Below are positions 15,818 through 23,795 of a DNA stretch of 30,314 bases, one piece after another. A model generated the notes under the pieces. It was not told the DNA's origin, did not search any database, and saw only the letters and a list, made by a program, of their open reading frames with translations. The stretch's first letter is position 1; each line of letters begins with the position of its first letter. A program made the position numbers and the translations under genes. Origin of the DNA: Kiritimatiellia bacterium (lineage in GTDB: Bacteria > Verrucomicrobiota > Kiritimatiellia > RFP12 > UBA1067); assembly GCA_017405115.1 (NCBI GenBank), contig JAFRBA010000146.1, positions 1 through 30,314 on the forward strand, written 5' to 3'.

Positions 15818-16840
15818 ATGAAAATTTTAGTAACAGGTTCGGCAGGTTTTATCTGCGGCTATCTCGTGGAAGAGCTTCTAAGGGCGGGGCATGAGGTTGT
15901 CGGCATCGACAACTTCTCAAAGTACGGTCCCGTGAAGAAGAGCTATGACGAACATCCCAACTATCACTTCACGCGCGGTGACGTGAAGGACCTTGACTTG
16001 ATGAAGTCTCTTGTCAAGGATTGTGACCAGGTGCTGGGTGCGGCGGCGATGATTGGCGGTATTTCGTACTTCCATACGTTCGCATACGATCTTCTTGCGG
16101 AGAACGAGCGCATTGCGGCAGCAACGTTCGACGCGGCAATTTGGGGCAAGCGGCACGGCAATGTCAAGAAGATCAACATCCTTTCGTCTTCGATGGTGTT
16201 CGAAAACACGGATGTCTACCCTACGCCCGAGTCCGAGGCGCACAAATGCCCGCCGCCATCGAGCACCTATGGCTTCCAGAAGCTGGCATGTGAGTATTTT
16301 GCCCAGGGCGCGTGGGAGCAGTATCAGCTTCCGTACACCGTGATCAGGCCGTTCAATTGCGTCGGTACGGGCGAGAAGCGTGCGCTTTGCGATACAGAGA
16401 TTGAAAGCGGCAACGTTAAACTCGCGATGAGCCATGTGGTGCCCGACCTTGTCCAGAAAGTCTTGAAGGGGCAGGACCCTCTCCATATCCTGGGCTCGGG
16501 CAATCAAGTGCGTCATTACACCTACGGGGGCGATCTCGCGCACGGAATCCGTCTCTGCATTGAGAAACCCGAGGCCGTCAACGAAGACTTCAATCTCTCG
16601 ACACCCGCCTCGACCACTGTGCTGGAGCTTGCAGAGAACATCTGGAATCGTGTTCACAGGGGCGCGAAGCCTTTCCGCTACACCAGCGACGAGCCGTTCA
16701 AATATGACGTGCAGAAGCGGGTGCCGGCCGTGGAAAAGGCGGCCAAGGTGCTGGGTTTCCGCGCCGAGACGTCCCTTGACCAAATCCTAGACGAGGTGAT
16801 GCCCTGGATTGCGGAGCAGATCAGGATCGGCGGCATTTGA
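15818..16840 (+). CDS. NAD-dependent epimerase/dehydratase (extended SDR)
   Basis: This 340-residue extended short-chain dehydrogenase probably epimerises or dehydrates a nucleotide sugar. It begins MKILVTGSAGFICG, the TGxxGxxG NAD motif. The acidic DNFSKYGP at 31-38 follows. The catalytic set is Ser123-125 (ILSSSMVF), Tyr151 and Lys155 (STYGFQKLACEYF). TVIRPFNCVGTGE and the HYTYGGDLAHGI region are typical of sugar epimerases. The ATG at 15818 has AGAGG 6 nt upstream; the in-frame TTG at 15812 is less likely. It lies 24 bp after the dehydrogenase gene, and its TGA overlaps the TTG start of the glycosyltransferase, so the genes are co-transcribed. Confidence 0.88.
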   Translation: MKILVTGSAGFICGYLVEELLRAGHEVVGIDNFSKYGPVKKSYDEHPNYHFTRGDVKDLDLMKSLVKDCDQVLGAAAMIGGISYFHTFAYDLLAENERIAAATFDAAIWGKRHGNVKKINILSSSMVFENTDVYPTPESEAHKCPPPSSTYGFQKLACEYFAQGAWEQYQLPYTVIRPFNCVGTGEKRALCDTEIESGNVKLAMSHVVPDLVQKVLKGQDPLHILGSGNQVRHYTYGGDLAHGIRLCIEKPEAVNEDFNLSTPASTTVLELAENIWNRVHRGAKPFRYTSDEPFKYDVQKRVPAVEKAAKVLGFRAETSLDQILDEVMPWIAEQIRIGGI

Positions 16841-18777
16841 ACGCGCGCGTAACCATCGTCGTTCCCGTCTACAACGAGGGCGACAACATCCGCCAGACAT
16901 TGGCGGAACTAGACGCGAAGGTGCGAGTCGACGCCGAGGTCTGGCTCGTCTACGACCGTGACGAAGACACGACGGTTCCGCCCGCTCGCGAATTGGAGGG
17001 CAAGACGCGCCTGCCATTCCGCCTCGTCCGCAACAAGTACGGCCGCGGCGCGCTGAACGCCATTAAGACGGGTCTCGAAGACGCCATGGGCGATTTCGTT
17101 GTGGTGACGATGGCCGATCTATGCGACCCTCCTGAGGTCATCAACGAGATGGTGGCGGTGGCGGAGCGCGAAAACGCCGACATCGTATGTGCTTCGCGTT
17201 ACATGAAAGGGGGCAGGCAGTATGGCGGGCCGAAGTTCAAAGGTTTTCTTTCCCATGCTGCCGGACTGCTCCTCCATTGGTTTGCCCGTCTGCCGACGCA
17301 CGACCCCACCAACAGCTTCAAGCTCTACCGCAAGTCGTTTCTCAACACCACCGTCGTCGAATCAACTGGCGGATTCGAACTTGGGTTAGAGCTTGTCGTC
17401 AAGGCGTGGGAGGCAAAACGGAAAATCGTAGAAATTCCGACCACATGGCACGACCGTGTTGCGGGAGAAAGCAACTTCAGGCTCTGGAAATGGCTGCCGC
17501 GTTATCTTCGTTGGTTTTTCCGAGCATTTCGTCCGTCACCGCGCACGGTGTTGCTCTTGAGCCTCTTTACGGCGCCCGTCGTGCTGTTCTGGATTTGTGT
17601 CGGGATGTACGCATGGAATGCACCGTGGTGGGACGACTTCGACACGACGCTCATGTATCTTGGCTACGGATTTCCTGAAAGGCTTCTTCACCTTGCGGAC
17701 TTTCACAACGAGCATCGGCTGATAATACCGCGCCTCGTTTTCGAGGTGTTCGACCTCTACCATGGGCCTTTCCCGTTTCTGGCCTGCACTGTGTTCGGCG
17801 ACTGCATCCTCCTAGGCTATGTCTTCACTCTAGGCGTCTTGTTCCGCCGTGGCGGGATGCTTCTTTTCTTTGTGCCGTTCGTGTGGTTGTTCCTTGATCT
17901 TGGGAATTGCGAAAACACGCTTTGGACGCTTACGTCCATCCAAAGCCATGCGGTACTGCTTTTTGCGCTTGTGTCGATGCTCGCGTTCGCGCGCAGGGAA
18001 CGTCCTCGCAGATTGGCTCTGGCTGTATTCTTCGCGATATGTGCAACGGCAACTAGCGCGTCGGGAATCGGCATTTGGCCAGCACTTGCAATCGCGGCTC
18101 TTTTGGGCGGGAGGGGCTACAAGAGCCTGGCGGTGGTCATTGCTTCTGCGCTTGTCGTAGTAGTCCCATACATGCAAGGTTTTCACGGCGCAACCGTAGC
18201 CCATGTTCAATACGGCGGGTGGTCGTTTGTGGGGATGGTCGACTTTACGCTGTGCCTGCTTGGCAACGTTGCCCCGGTTGCGCCTGTTGCGCGCTGCATT
18301 GGAGCTGTCTCTGCCTTGGCCGTTATCGTGATACTTCTCAACTTCAGAAAGTTTGCACGGGAGCCTGTGTTTCATTTTCTGCTGTACCTACTGTCCGTGG
18401 TGGCCGCCGGGGCACTGTGCCGTAGCTCGATGCACGGTGCAGGGCTCTTCTACAGGTTTGAAATCATTGCAATCTCGATTCTCTGCTGTGAGTGCTATCT
18501 TGTGGCCTTGCTTGTCAAAGGCACAAAGTTCGAGCGGTTGTTCGGGATGTTTATGAAGACCGCCATACCCATCGCAATGTTGGGCAACATATTTGCATTC
18601 TACATGGGAGGACCTGTTTTGAAGGATCGTAAGGCAGAGATAGAGCACGGATACCGAGTTTGGCCGGAGCAGAGGGACAAACTTGTCCATTATGATCATG
18701 CCGAAGCCGATCGAATCATGCAGGCATACTTTGACAGAAAGTTCGGCGGACGTCTGCCGAAGGCGAAGGTTAAGTAA
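16837..18777 (+). CDS. GT2 dolichyl-phosphate-mannose-synthase-like domain fused to polytopic membrane domain
   Basis: This 646-residue two-part protein has a family-2 glycosyltransferase at residues about 5-225 (VTIVVPVYNEGDN, GALNAIKTGL, a DLCD metal-binding-like motif, SRYMKGG, GGFELGLELVVKA). It resembles enzymes that load sugar onto a polyprenyl phosphate. From about 235 onward come 9-10 hydrophobic segments. The first large loop (WWDDFDTTLMYLGYGFPERL, then HNEHRLIIPRLVFEV) carries acidic residues, like the first loop of GT-C transferases. The fused half could therefore use or flip the lipid-linked sugar; this is inference. The start is a TTG at 16837 that overlaps the TGA of the epimerase gene (TTGA). 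No better ATG or GTG precedes the VTIVVPVYNEG strand. Confidence 0.78.
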   Translation: MNARVTIVVPVYNEGDNIRQTLAELDAKVRVDAEVWLVYDRDEDTTVPPARELEGKTRLPFRLVRNKYGRGALNAIKTGLEDAMGDFVVVTMADLCDPPEVINEMVAVAERENADIVCASRYMKGGRQYGGPKFKGFLSHAAGLLLHWFARLPTHDPTNSFKLYRKSFLNTTVVESTGGFELGLELVVKAWEAKRKIVEIPTTWHDRVAGESNFRLWKWLPRYLRWFFRAFRPSPRTVLLLSLFTAPVVLFWICVGMYAWNAPWWDDFDTTLMYLGYGFPERLLHLADFHNEHRLIIPRLVFEVFDLYHGPFPFLACTVFGDCILLGYVFTLGVLFRRGGMLLFFVPFVWLFLDLGNCENTLWTLTSIQSHAVLLFALVSMLAFARRERPRRLALAVFFAICATATSASGIGIWPALAIAALLGGRGYKSLAVVIASALVVVVPYMQGFHGATVAHVQYGGWSFVGMVDFTLCLLGNVAPVAPVARCIGAVSALAVIVILLNFRKFAREPVFHFLLYLLSVVAAGALCRSSMHGAGLFYRFEIIAISILCCECYLVALLVKGTKFERLFGMFMKTAIPIAMLGNIFAFYMGGPVLKDRKAEIEHGYRVWPEQRDKLVHYDHAEADRIMQAYFDRKFGGRLPKAKVK

Positions 18778-18896
18778 TGCATTGTATCTTGTCTGCGTTC
18801 TGCATTTGGCGCCGGCGTCGGCTGGATTGTGATATAATACGTCCTGCCGAGGCTTAGGCGACTGACTGTCTGGCGTCGGCCATTGGAAAAAGCGAC
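18778..18896 (+). other. Intergenic leader upstream of threonine synthase with possible hairpin
   Basis: The predicted transcript starts near 18845 and gives a leader of about 52 nt. In it GCCGA (18846-18850) can pair with TCGGC (18876-18880), with an internal GAC/GTC pairing. The hairpin is weak. I see no Thr/Ile leader peptide and no terminator for the preceding cassette. Confidence 0.3.
18830..18838 (+). promoter_or_regulatory. Extended -10 promoter of the thrC operon
   Basis: TGATATAAT has its -10 hexamer at 18833-18838. No -35 is found at the usual spacing. It is the only promoter seen for the thrC, branching enzyme and acetyltransferase genes. Confidence 0.58.
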
Positions 18897-20270
18897 ATGA
18901 CCTACACATCAACACGCAAGGGTCTTTCGGCGACGAGCGCCGAGACGATTTTCCGCGGACTTGCGCCGGACGGCGGCCTTTATGTGCCGGTTCTCGGTGG
19001 CGCAAGGCTGCCAGAGGGGCTGCAGCCCGAATTCCGCGCATGCGAGGACGCCGTAATGGCGACGCTCTTCGACGACCTCCCGGCCGACGTGCGCAAGGCG
19101 GCGGTGGACCGCCTCGTCTCGCGCTTCCCGGCCGAAGACCCGGTTCCGCTCGTGAAGAAGGGCGACCTCCTGATGCTCGAGCTCTTCCACGGCCGCACGG
19201 GCGCGTTCAAGGACGTGGCGCTGTCGATGCTCCCGGTGCTCATGCGCCACGCGGCTGGCGGCAAGAGGGTGCTGGTGCTCACCGCCACCAGCGGCGACAC
19301 GGGCAGCGCGGCGATGCAGGGCTTCGCCGGAGTCGACGGAACCGAGATAATCGTGTTCTACCCCGCCACCGGAACGTCGCGTATCCAGCGCCTGCAGATG
19401 ACTACTCCGGCGGACGCCAACGTCCACGCCGTCGGCATACGCGGCAACTTCGACGACGCCCAGGCGGCGGTGAAGCGCATTTTCGCGGATGAAGCCATCG
19501 CCGCCGAGGCCGCCCGGCACGGCGTGACGCTGTCGTCGGCGAACTCGATCAACACCGGGCGACTCGTCCCGCAGATAGCGTACTACGTCCTCGCCGGCGC
19601 GAAGGTCGGGGGCGCGTTCGACGTCGTCGTGCCAAGCGGGAACTTCGGAAACATCCTCGCGGCCTACTATGCCAAGCTCCTCGGCTCGTCGATCCGGCGT
19701 CTCGTCGTCGCCTCCAACGTGAACGACGTGCTCGCGCGCTTCGTGCGGACCGGCGTCTACGACCCAGGCCCGGACTTCACCGTCACCAATTCCCCGTCGA
19801 TGGACATACGGCTTTCGTCCAACGTCGAGCGCCTGCTCTGGATCATCAACGACGGCGACTGCGCGGAGGTCTCGCGGCTCATGGGCGACCTCGCCAGCAC
19901 CGGACGCTACGAGCTGCGCGACGCGGCAAAGGAGCGCCTTGCGTCCGATTTCGACAGCGGCGTCGCGACGCCGGAGGAGACCGAGGCCGAGATGCGCAGG
20001 ATGCGCGCGGAGAGCGGCTATCTGATCGACCCCCACACCGCGGTTGCGACATGCGTCGCGCGCAGGCTTGGATATCCGAAGGGGATTCCATGCGTGGTCG
20101 CTGCGACTGCGACGCCGTACAAGTTCCCCGAGACGTGCCGGAGGGCCTTCGGCGGCGACGAGCTTTCGGACCCCCCGCCATGCATCCGGGAGCTCGAGGG
20201 CCTGCCAGTCGCGCAGACGGCGGTCGTCGACGTGGGCGACATTCCATCCGCAGTGCGCGCGCTGTTCTGA
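18897..20270 (+). CDS. thrC: Threonine synthase
   Basis: This 457-residue PLP enzyme converts O-phosphohomoserine to threonine, the last step of threonine synthesis. Seen are the N-terminal MTYTSTRKG and GLAPDGGLYVP, the PLP lysine Lys105 in ELFHGRTGAFKDVAL, the phosphate loop TATSGDTGSAAMQGF, SSANSINTGRLVPQIAYY, and VPSGNFGNILAAYYAK. These are diagnostic of the long, E. coli/yeast-like branch, and the length agrees. The ATG at 18897 has only a weak GGAAAA upstream. The stop lies 2 bp before the branching enzyme start. Confidence 0.95.
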   Translation: MTYTSTRKGLSATSAETIFRGLAPDGGLYVPVLGGARLPEGLQPEFRACEDAVMATLFDDLPADVRKAAVDRLVSRFPAEDPVPLVKKGDLLMLELFHGRTGAFKDVALSMLPVLMRHAAGGKRVLVLTATSGDTGSAAMQGFAGVDGTEIIVFYPATGTSRIQRLQMTTPADANVHAVGIRGNFDDAQAAVKRIFADEAIAAEAARHGVTLSSANSINTGRLVPQIAYYVLAGAKVGGAFDVVVPSGNFGNILAAYYAKLLGSSIRRLVVASNVNDVLARFVRTGVYDPGPDFTVTNSPSMDIRLSSNVERLLWIINDGDCAEVSRLMGDLASTGRYELRDAAKERLASDFDSGVATPEETEAEMRRMRAESGYLIDPHTAVATCVARRLGYPKGIPCVVAATATPYKFPETCRRAFGGDELSDPPPCIRELEGLPVAQTAVVDVGDIPSAVRALF

Positions 20271-20272
20271 CG

Positions 20273-22273
20273 ATGACGCGTCTGCTAGACGATCCATACC
20301 TGAAGCCGTTCGAGGCCGCGATCCGCGGCCGGTCCCGCCGGGCGTTCGACCGCGCGGCGGAGCTGACCCAGGGCAGGGGGTCGCTTGCCGACTGGGCCAA
20401 CGCGCACCACTACTACGGTCTGCACCGCGACGCAAAGGGCTGGGTTTTCCGCGAATGGGCCCCGCATGCGACTTCGATGTGGCTCGTCGGGGACTTCAGC
20501 GGCTGGCGCACGGATCCCGCCTTCGAGGTGTTCCGCATCCCGGGGACGGACGTCTGGGAGCGGCGCATCCCCGCCCGCCGCATACGCCACGGAGACAATT
20601 ACCACCTCGAGGTCAGGTGGGACGGCGGCTGCGGCGAGCGTATCCCGGCGTATGCGCGGTACGTCACCCAGGACCGGGAGACGAAGCTGTTCTCCGCCTC
20701 CGTGTGGTGCCCCCGCAGGCCGTACGCCTGGCGCAATCCGAAGCCGCCAGCCCGTCGGCGCGCCCCGCTTCTGATATACGAGGCCCACGTCGGCATGGCC
20801 GGCGAAGAGCCTCGCGTCCACACATACGCCGAGTTCCGCGACACGGTCCTGCCCCGCATAAAGAAGGCGGGATACAACGCCGTGCAGCTCATGGCCGTGA
20901 TGGAGCATCCCTACTACGGCAGCTTCGGCTACCACGTCTCGTCCTTCTTCGCCGCGTCCTCGCGCTTCGGCACGCCAGACGACCTGAAGTCGCTCGTCGA
21001 CGCGGCGCACGGCATGGGGCTGCGCGTCATCATGGACCTCGTGCATTCGCACGCGGTCGCGAACGAGCGCGACGGGCTCTCGCGCTTCGACGGCACCGAC
21101 TACCAGTATTTCCACTCGGGAGAGAAGGGCGTCCACTCCGCGTGGGGAAGCAGGTGCTTCGACTACGGCAAGACGGACGTGCTGCACTTTCTCCTGTCCA
21201 ACTGCAAGTTCTGGCTGGAGGAGTACCGCTTCGACGGCTTCCGCTTCGACGGCGTCACCTCCATGCTGTTCTGGAACCATGGCCTGGGCTGCGCCTTCAC
21301 CGACTATGCCCAGTACTTTGACGGCTCCGTGGACGACGACGCATGGGTCTATCTGCAGATGGCCAACCGCGTCATACACGAGGTGGACCGCTCGGCGGTC
21401 ACGATCGCCGAGGACGTCTCCGGGCTTCCCGGCGTCGCGGCGCCGGTCGACGGATGCGGCATCGGCTTCGACTACCGCATGGCCATGGGGGAGCCCGATT
21501 ACTGGTTCCGCCTAGCGGACGAGCTGCGCGACGACGACTGGCCGATGGGCGGGCTCTACTGGGCGCTCACCGACAAGCGTGCGGAGGAGCGCGTCGTCAG
21601 CTACGTCGAGTCTCACGACCAGGCGCTTGTAGGGGGCAAGACGTTCTTCTTCACGCTTGCGGACGCTGCTGTCTACTACGGGATGGGGCGCGACCAGCAC
21701 GGGCTTGCAACCGACCGAGCCGTCGCGCTCCACAAGATGGCCCGTCTCGCGACGCTCGCGCTGAACGGCGGGGCATACCTCAACTTCATGGGCAACGAGT
21801 TCGGGCATCCAGAGTGGATCGACTTTCCGCGCGAGGCGAATGGCTGGAGCTACGAACACGCACGCCGCCTCTGGTCGCTGCGGGACAACCCGGCTCTGCG
21901 CTTCATGCCGCTTGCCGAATTCGACAGGGCGATGCTCGCCGCCGTCGCGCCTTTCTCGGGCGGCGCAGCCGTGCGGCTGGTGGCGAACGAGCCGGACAAG
22001 GTGCTCGCGTTCGTCCGAGGCAAGCTCCTGTACGTCTTCAACTTCAACCCTGTCCGGTCGTTCGAGGGATACGGCGTCATGGTCCCCCCGGCGACGGCGT
22101 GGAGGCACGTCCTCGACACCGACGACGCGAGCTTCGGCGGACAGGGGCGAATCGCCGCCGGCGCGCTGTACCGGCCGGCGCTCGTGCGTGACCGCGGGGA
22201 GCTTGTGCAGCAGATACGGCTCTATCTCCCCGCCCGGACGGCGGTTGTTCTCAGGCAGGAGCGAATGCAATGA
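20273..22273 (+). CDS. glgB: 1,4-alpha-glucan branching enzyme, GH13_8-like (eukaryotic GBE1-type)
   Basis: This 666-residue enzyme makes alpha-1,6 branches in glycogen. The N-terminal CBM48-like module (about 55-140) contains FREWAPHATSMWLVGDFSGW, and the GH13 barrel runs from about 168 to 540. The predicted nucleophile is Asp326 (FRFDGVTSMLFWNHG), the acid/base Glu380 (ITIAEDVSGLPG), and the third acid Asp449 (YVESHDQALVGGKT). NFMGNEFGHPEWIDFPR at 504-520 is conserved. These signatures, especially SHDQALVG, match the eukaryotic/GH13_8 branch from memory, rather than the common bacterial GH13_9 form. The C-terminal beta domain ends at about 660. The stop overlaps the next gene as ATGA. No ribosome binding site is visible at 20273, so translation may be coupled to thrC. 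Confidence 0.92.
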   Translation: MTRLLDDPYLKPFEAAIRGRSRRAFDRAAELTQGRGSLADWANAHHYYGLHRDAKGWVFREWAPHATSMWLVGDFSGWRTDPAFEVFRIPGTDVWERRIPARRIRHGDNYHLEVRWDGGCGERIPAYARYVTQDRETKLFSASVWCPRRPYAWRNPKPPARRRAPLLIYEAHVGMAGEEPRVHTYAEFRDTVLPRIKKAGYNAVQLMAVMEHPYYGSFGYHVSSFFAASSRFGTPDDLKSLVDAAHGMGLRVIMDLVHSHAVANERDGLSRFDGTDYQYFHSGEKGVHSAWGSRCFDYGKTDVLHFLLSNCKFWLEEYRFDGFRFDGVTSMLFWNHGLGCAFTDYAQYFDGSVDDDAWVYLQMANRVIHEVDRSAVTIAEDVSGLPGVAAPVDGCGIGFDYRMAMGEPDYWFRLADELRDDDWPMGGLYWALTDKRAEERVVSYVESHDQALVGGKTFFFTLADAAVYYGMGRDQHGLATDRAVALHKMARLATLALNGGAYLNFMGNEFGHPEWIDFPREANGWSYEHARRLWSLRDNPALRFMPLAEFDRAMLAAVAPFSGGAAVRLVANEPDKVLAFVRGKLLYVFNFNPVRSFEGYGVMVPPATAWRHVLDTDDASFGGQGRIAAGALYRPALVRDRGELVQQIRLYLPARTAVVLRQERMQ

Positions 22274-22929
22274 AGAAGAAAGGCAAAGTAGTGCTGTGCA
22301 AGCCCCTCAGGGGCAGGCTCACCGAGCAGGAGAAGGCCGAAGCGGGACTACTGTACAATCCGAACACAACCAACGAAATGGCGCGCTACCGCTTCCGCAT
22401 ACAGGACGCGATGTGCGCCTACAACAGGCTGAAGCCGTCGCAGGTCAAGAAGCGCCGCGACTTCCTGGCGAAGATATTCGGCCGCATCGGACGGAAGTGC
22501 AACATCCTGCCGCCGTTCCGCTGCGACTACGGCTTCCACATCGAAGTCGGCGAGAACTTCTTCGCGAACTACAACTTCATCGTGCTCGACGGCAACTACG
22601 TGCGCATAGGCGACAACGTGTGGATCGCGCCAAACGTCGGCATCTACGCCGCCGGCCATCCACTGGACGTCGACGACCGCATCGCCGGGTGGGAGTATGC
22701 GTTTCCGGTGACGATCGGCAACAATGTGTGGATAGGCGGCTCCGTGTCGATCATCGGCGGCGTGACGATAGGCGACAACGCCGTGGTCGCCGCTGGTTCG
22801 GTCGTAATCCGCGACGTGCCGGCCGACACGCTGGTCGCCGGTAACCCCGCGCGCGTCGTAAGGAAGATAACGGCGGCAGACCGCGCCAAGTACGCATGGG
22901 CGCCTCAGGACGCCCCGTCGCGGCGGTAG
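22270..22929 (+). CDS. Sugar O-acetyltransferase, left-handed beta-helix (maltose/galactoside acetyltransferase family)
   Basis: This 219-residue enzyme would transfer acetyl from acetyl-CoA to a sugar hydroxyl. It has the family's helical N-terminal region (about 15-65, with EKAEAGLLYNPN), then hexapeptide repeats forming a left-handed beta-helix (about 90-200, with IGDNVWIAPNVGIYAAGH, IGNNVWIGGSVSIIGGVTIGDNAVVAAGSVV). It closes with VAGNPARVVRKI, a typical CoA-site ending. His130 in YAAGHPLD matches the catalytic histidine of LacA/Maa. The N-terminal MKKKGKVVLCKPLRG is a longer lead than usual. The ATG overlaps the branching enzyme stop by 4 nt, so it is translationally coupled; the substrate could be a glucan-derived sugar, but this is a guess. 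It is convergent with the phosphatase gene, 17 bp away. Confidence 0.88.
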   Translation: MKKKGKVVLCKPLRGRLTEQEKAEAGLLYNPNTTNEMARYRFRIQDAMCAYNRLKPSQVKKRRDFLAKIFGRIGRKCNILPPFRCDYGFHIEVGENFFANYNFIVLDGNYVRIGDNVWIAPNVGIYAAGHPLDVDDRIAGWEYAFPVTIGNNVWIGGSVSIIGGVTIGDNAVVAAGSVVIRDVPADTLVAGNPARVVRKITAADRAKYAWAPQDAPSRR

Positions 22930-22946
22930 CCGGCCCGGGCGCATGT

Positions 22947-23663
22947 TCATGGGTCGGCGACGGCGAGGAGGTCGTCGAACCGGTCCAGTTCCGCGGTCGT
23001 CGGCGCGCCGTTCAGCCTGCCGAATCCGAATCTGCAGAACGCGCCTTTGACGCCGGCGGCCTCGGCGCAGCGCATGTCGGTCCACGAGTCGCCGACCATC
23101 CAGTCGCCCGGCGTCGGGGCGTGTCCCATCTGGGCCGCGCACGTCAGCAGCGGCATGGCGCTGGGCTTCATCTCCGGACAGTCTCCGCCGCCAACGACGC
23201 CTCCGAAGAAGCGGGCAAGGCCGAACTTCTCGAAGATGAGGCGTGTCGCGAAGTTCGGCTTGTTCGTAACTATGCCGAGAAGCCAGCCGCGCTTCCTTAG
23301 CTCCTCGAGCGTCTGCATCATGCCAGGATATGGCGCAAGCGTCTCGCAGCAGTGTTCGGCGTATCGGCTGCGGAAGATGCTCCACAGGTCGTCGTAGGAC
23401 TTGCGCAGGCGGACGTCGGGGGCGTCTGCGGTGCATTCGGGGATGGAGTTGGTAAGGAGATGGCGTGCGCCTTGCCCGACGAAGCCGATGACCGTTTCCA
23501 GCGGCAGCTCGGGAAGGCCGAGGTCGGCGCGTGTGTGGTTTACGGTGGCCGCCAAGTCGGCGCGCGTGTCGAACAGTGTTCCGTCCAGGTCGAAGAACGC
23601 CGCCGGCGCGCCCGACGCCGCGCCGGCGGGCTGCTCCTTCGCTTTCATCGTGCATGCCTTCAT
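22947..23663 (-). CDS. gph: HAD-family phosphatase, phosphoglycolate phosphatase-like
   Basis: This 238-residue haloacid-dehalogenase hydrolase probably removes phosphate from 2-phosphoglycolate or a similar small metabolite. Seen are motif I FFDLDGTLFDTRADL, with the nucleophile and general acid DxD; a helical cap (about 35-100); motif II GIVTNKP; motif III Lys in GDCPEMKPSAMPLL; and motif IV WMVGDSWTDMRCAEAAG. A start at 23663 (MKACTMKAKEQ) lies 3 nt after the predicted transcription start and would be leaderless. An internal ATG 15 nt downstream has AAGG upstream and is a fair alternative. The frame is open far upstream, but that stretch covers the promoter and the structured repeat and is not coding. 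A phosphonoacetaldehyde- or pyrophosphatase-type specificity cannot be excluded. Confidence 0.88.
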   Translation of the reverse strand: MKACTMKAKEQPAGAASGAPAAFFDLDGTLFDTRADLAATVNHTRADLGLPELPLETVIGFVGQGARHLLTNSIPECTADAPDVRLRKSYDDLWSIFRSRYAEHCCETLAPYPGMMQTLEELRKRGWLLGIVTNKPNFATRLIFEKFGLARFFGGVVGGGDCPEMKPSAMPLLTCAAQMGHAPTPGDWMVGDSWTDMRCAEAAGVKGAFCRFGFGRLNGAPTTAELDRFDDLLAVADP

Positions 23664-23672
23664 GTTGCGTGT

Positions 23673-23701
23673 AGTATACCACGGATCGCGGCGCTTCTCA
23701 A
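23673..23701 (-). promoter_or_regulatory. Sigma-70-type promoter of the phosphatase gene
   Basis: Leftward TTGAGA (23701-23696), a 17-bp spacer and TATACT (23678-23673), with TGG before the -10. This and the 23732-23761 promoter are the only ones in the window with a recognisable -35. The expected start is near 23666. Confidence 0.7.
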
Positions 23702-23718
23702 TCGCGAATATGTTGCTC

Positions 23719-23753
23719 AAAATCGCCGCGCTTGATTCCCGCGCGGCGATTTT
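23719..23753. repeat. Perfect 13-bp inverted repeat overlapping a promoter
   Basis: Arms AAAATCGCCGCGC (23719-23731) and GCGCGGCGATTTT (23741-23753) are separated by 9 nt. The right arm lies inside the spacer between TTGATT (23732-23737) and TATAAT (23756-23761). It sits between divergent promoters, so it is better read as an operator or cruciform than as a gene-end terminator, although in RNA it would form a strong hairpin with a short U-run. Confidence 0.75.
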
Positions 23754-23761
23754 GCTATAAT
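23732..23761 (+). promoter_or_regulatory. Rightward promoter into structured repeat copy A
   Basis: TTGATT, an 18-bp spacer and TATAAT (23756-23761), with TGC before the -10. The expected start near 23768 lies 28 nt before repeat copy A, so a transcript would contain the whole folded element and could continue into the PIN toxin gene. Confidence 0.5.
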
Positions 23762-23795
23762 TCGTCGTGTTCTGCCCAGCGATGAGCGGAGCAGT

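Noticed and set aside
18388..19041. Minus-strand frame spanning the thrC promoter
   Set aside because: Overlaps the 3' end of the GT2 gene, the thrC promoter and the thrC start; no recognisable protein.
23719..23753. Intrinsic terminator for the phosphatase gene
   Set aside because: The hairpin lies upstream of the leftward phosphatase gene, between divergent promoters, not at a gene end.
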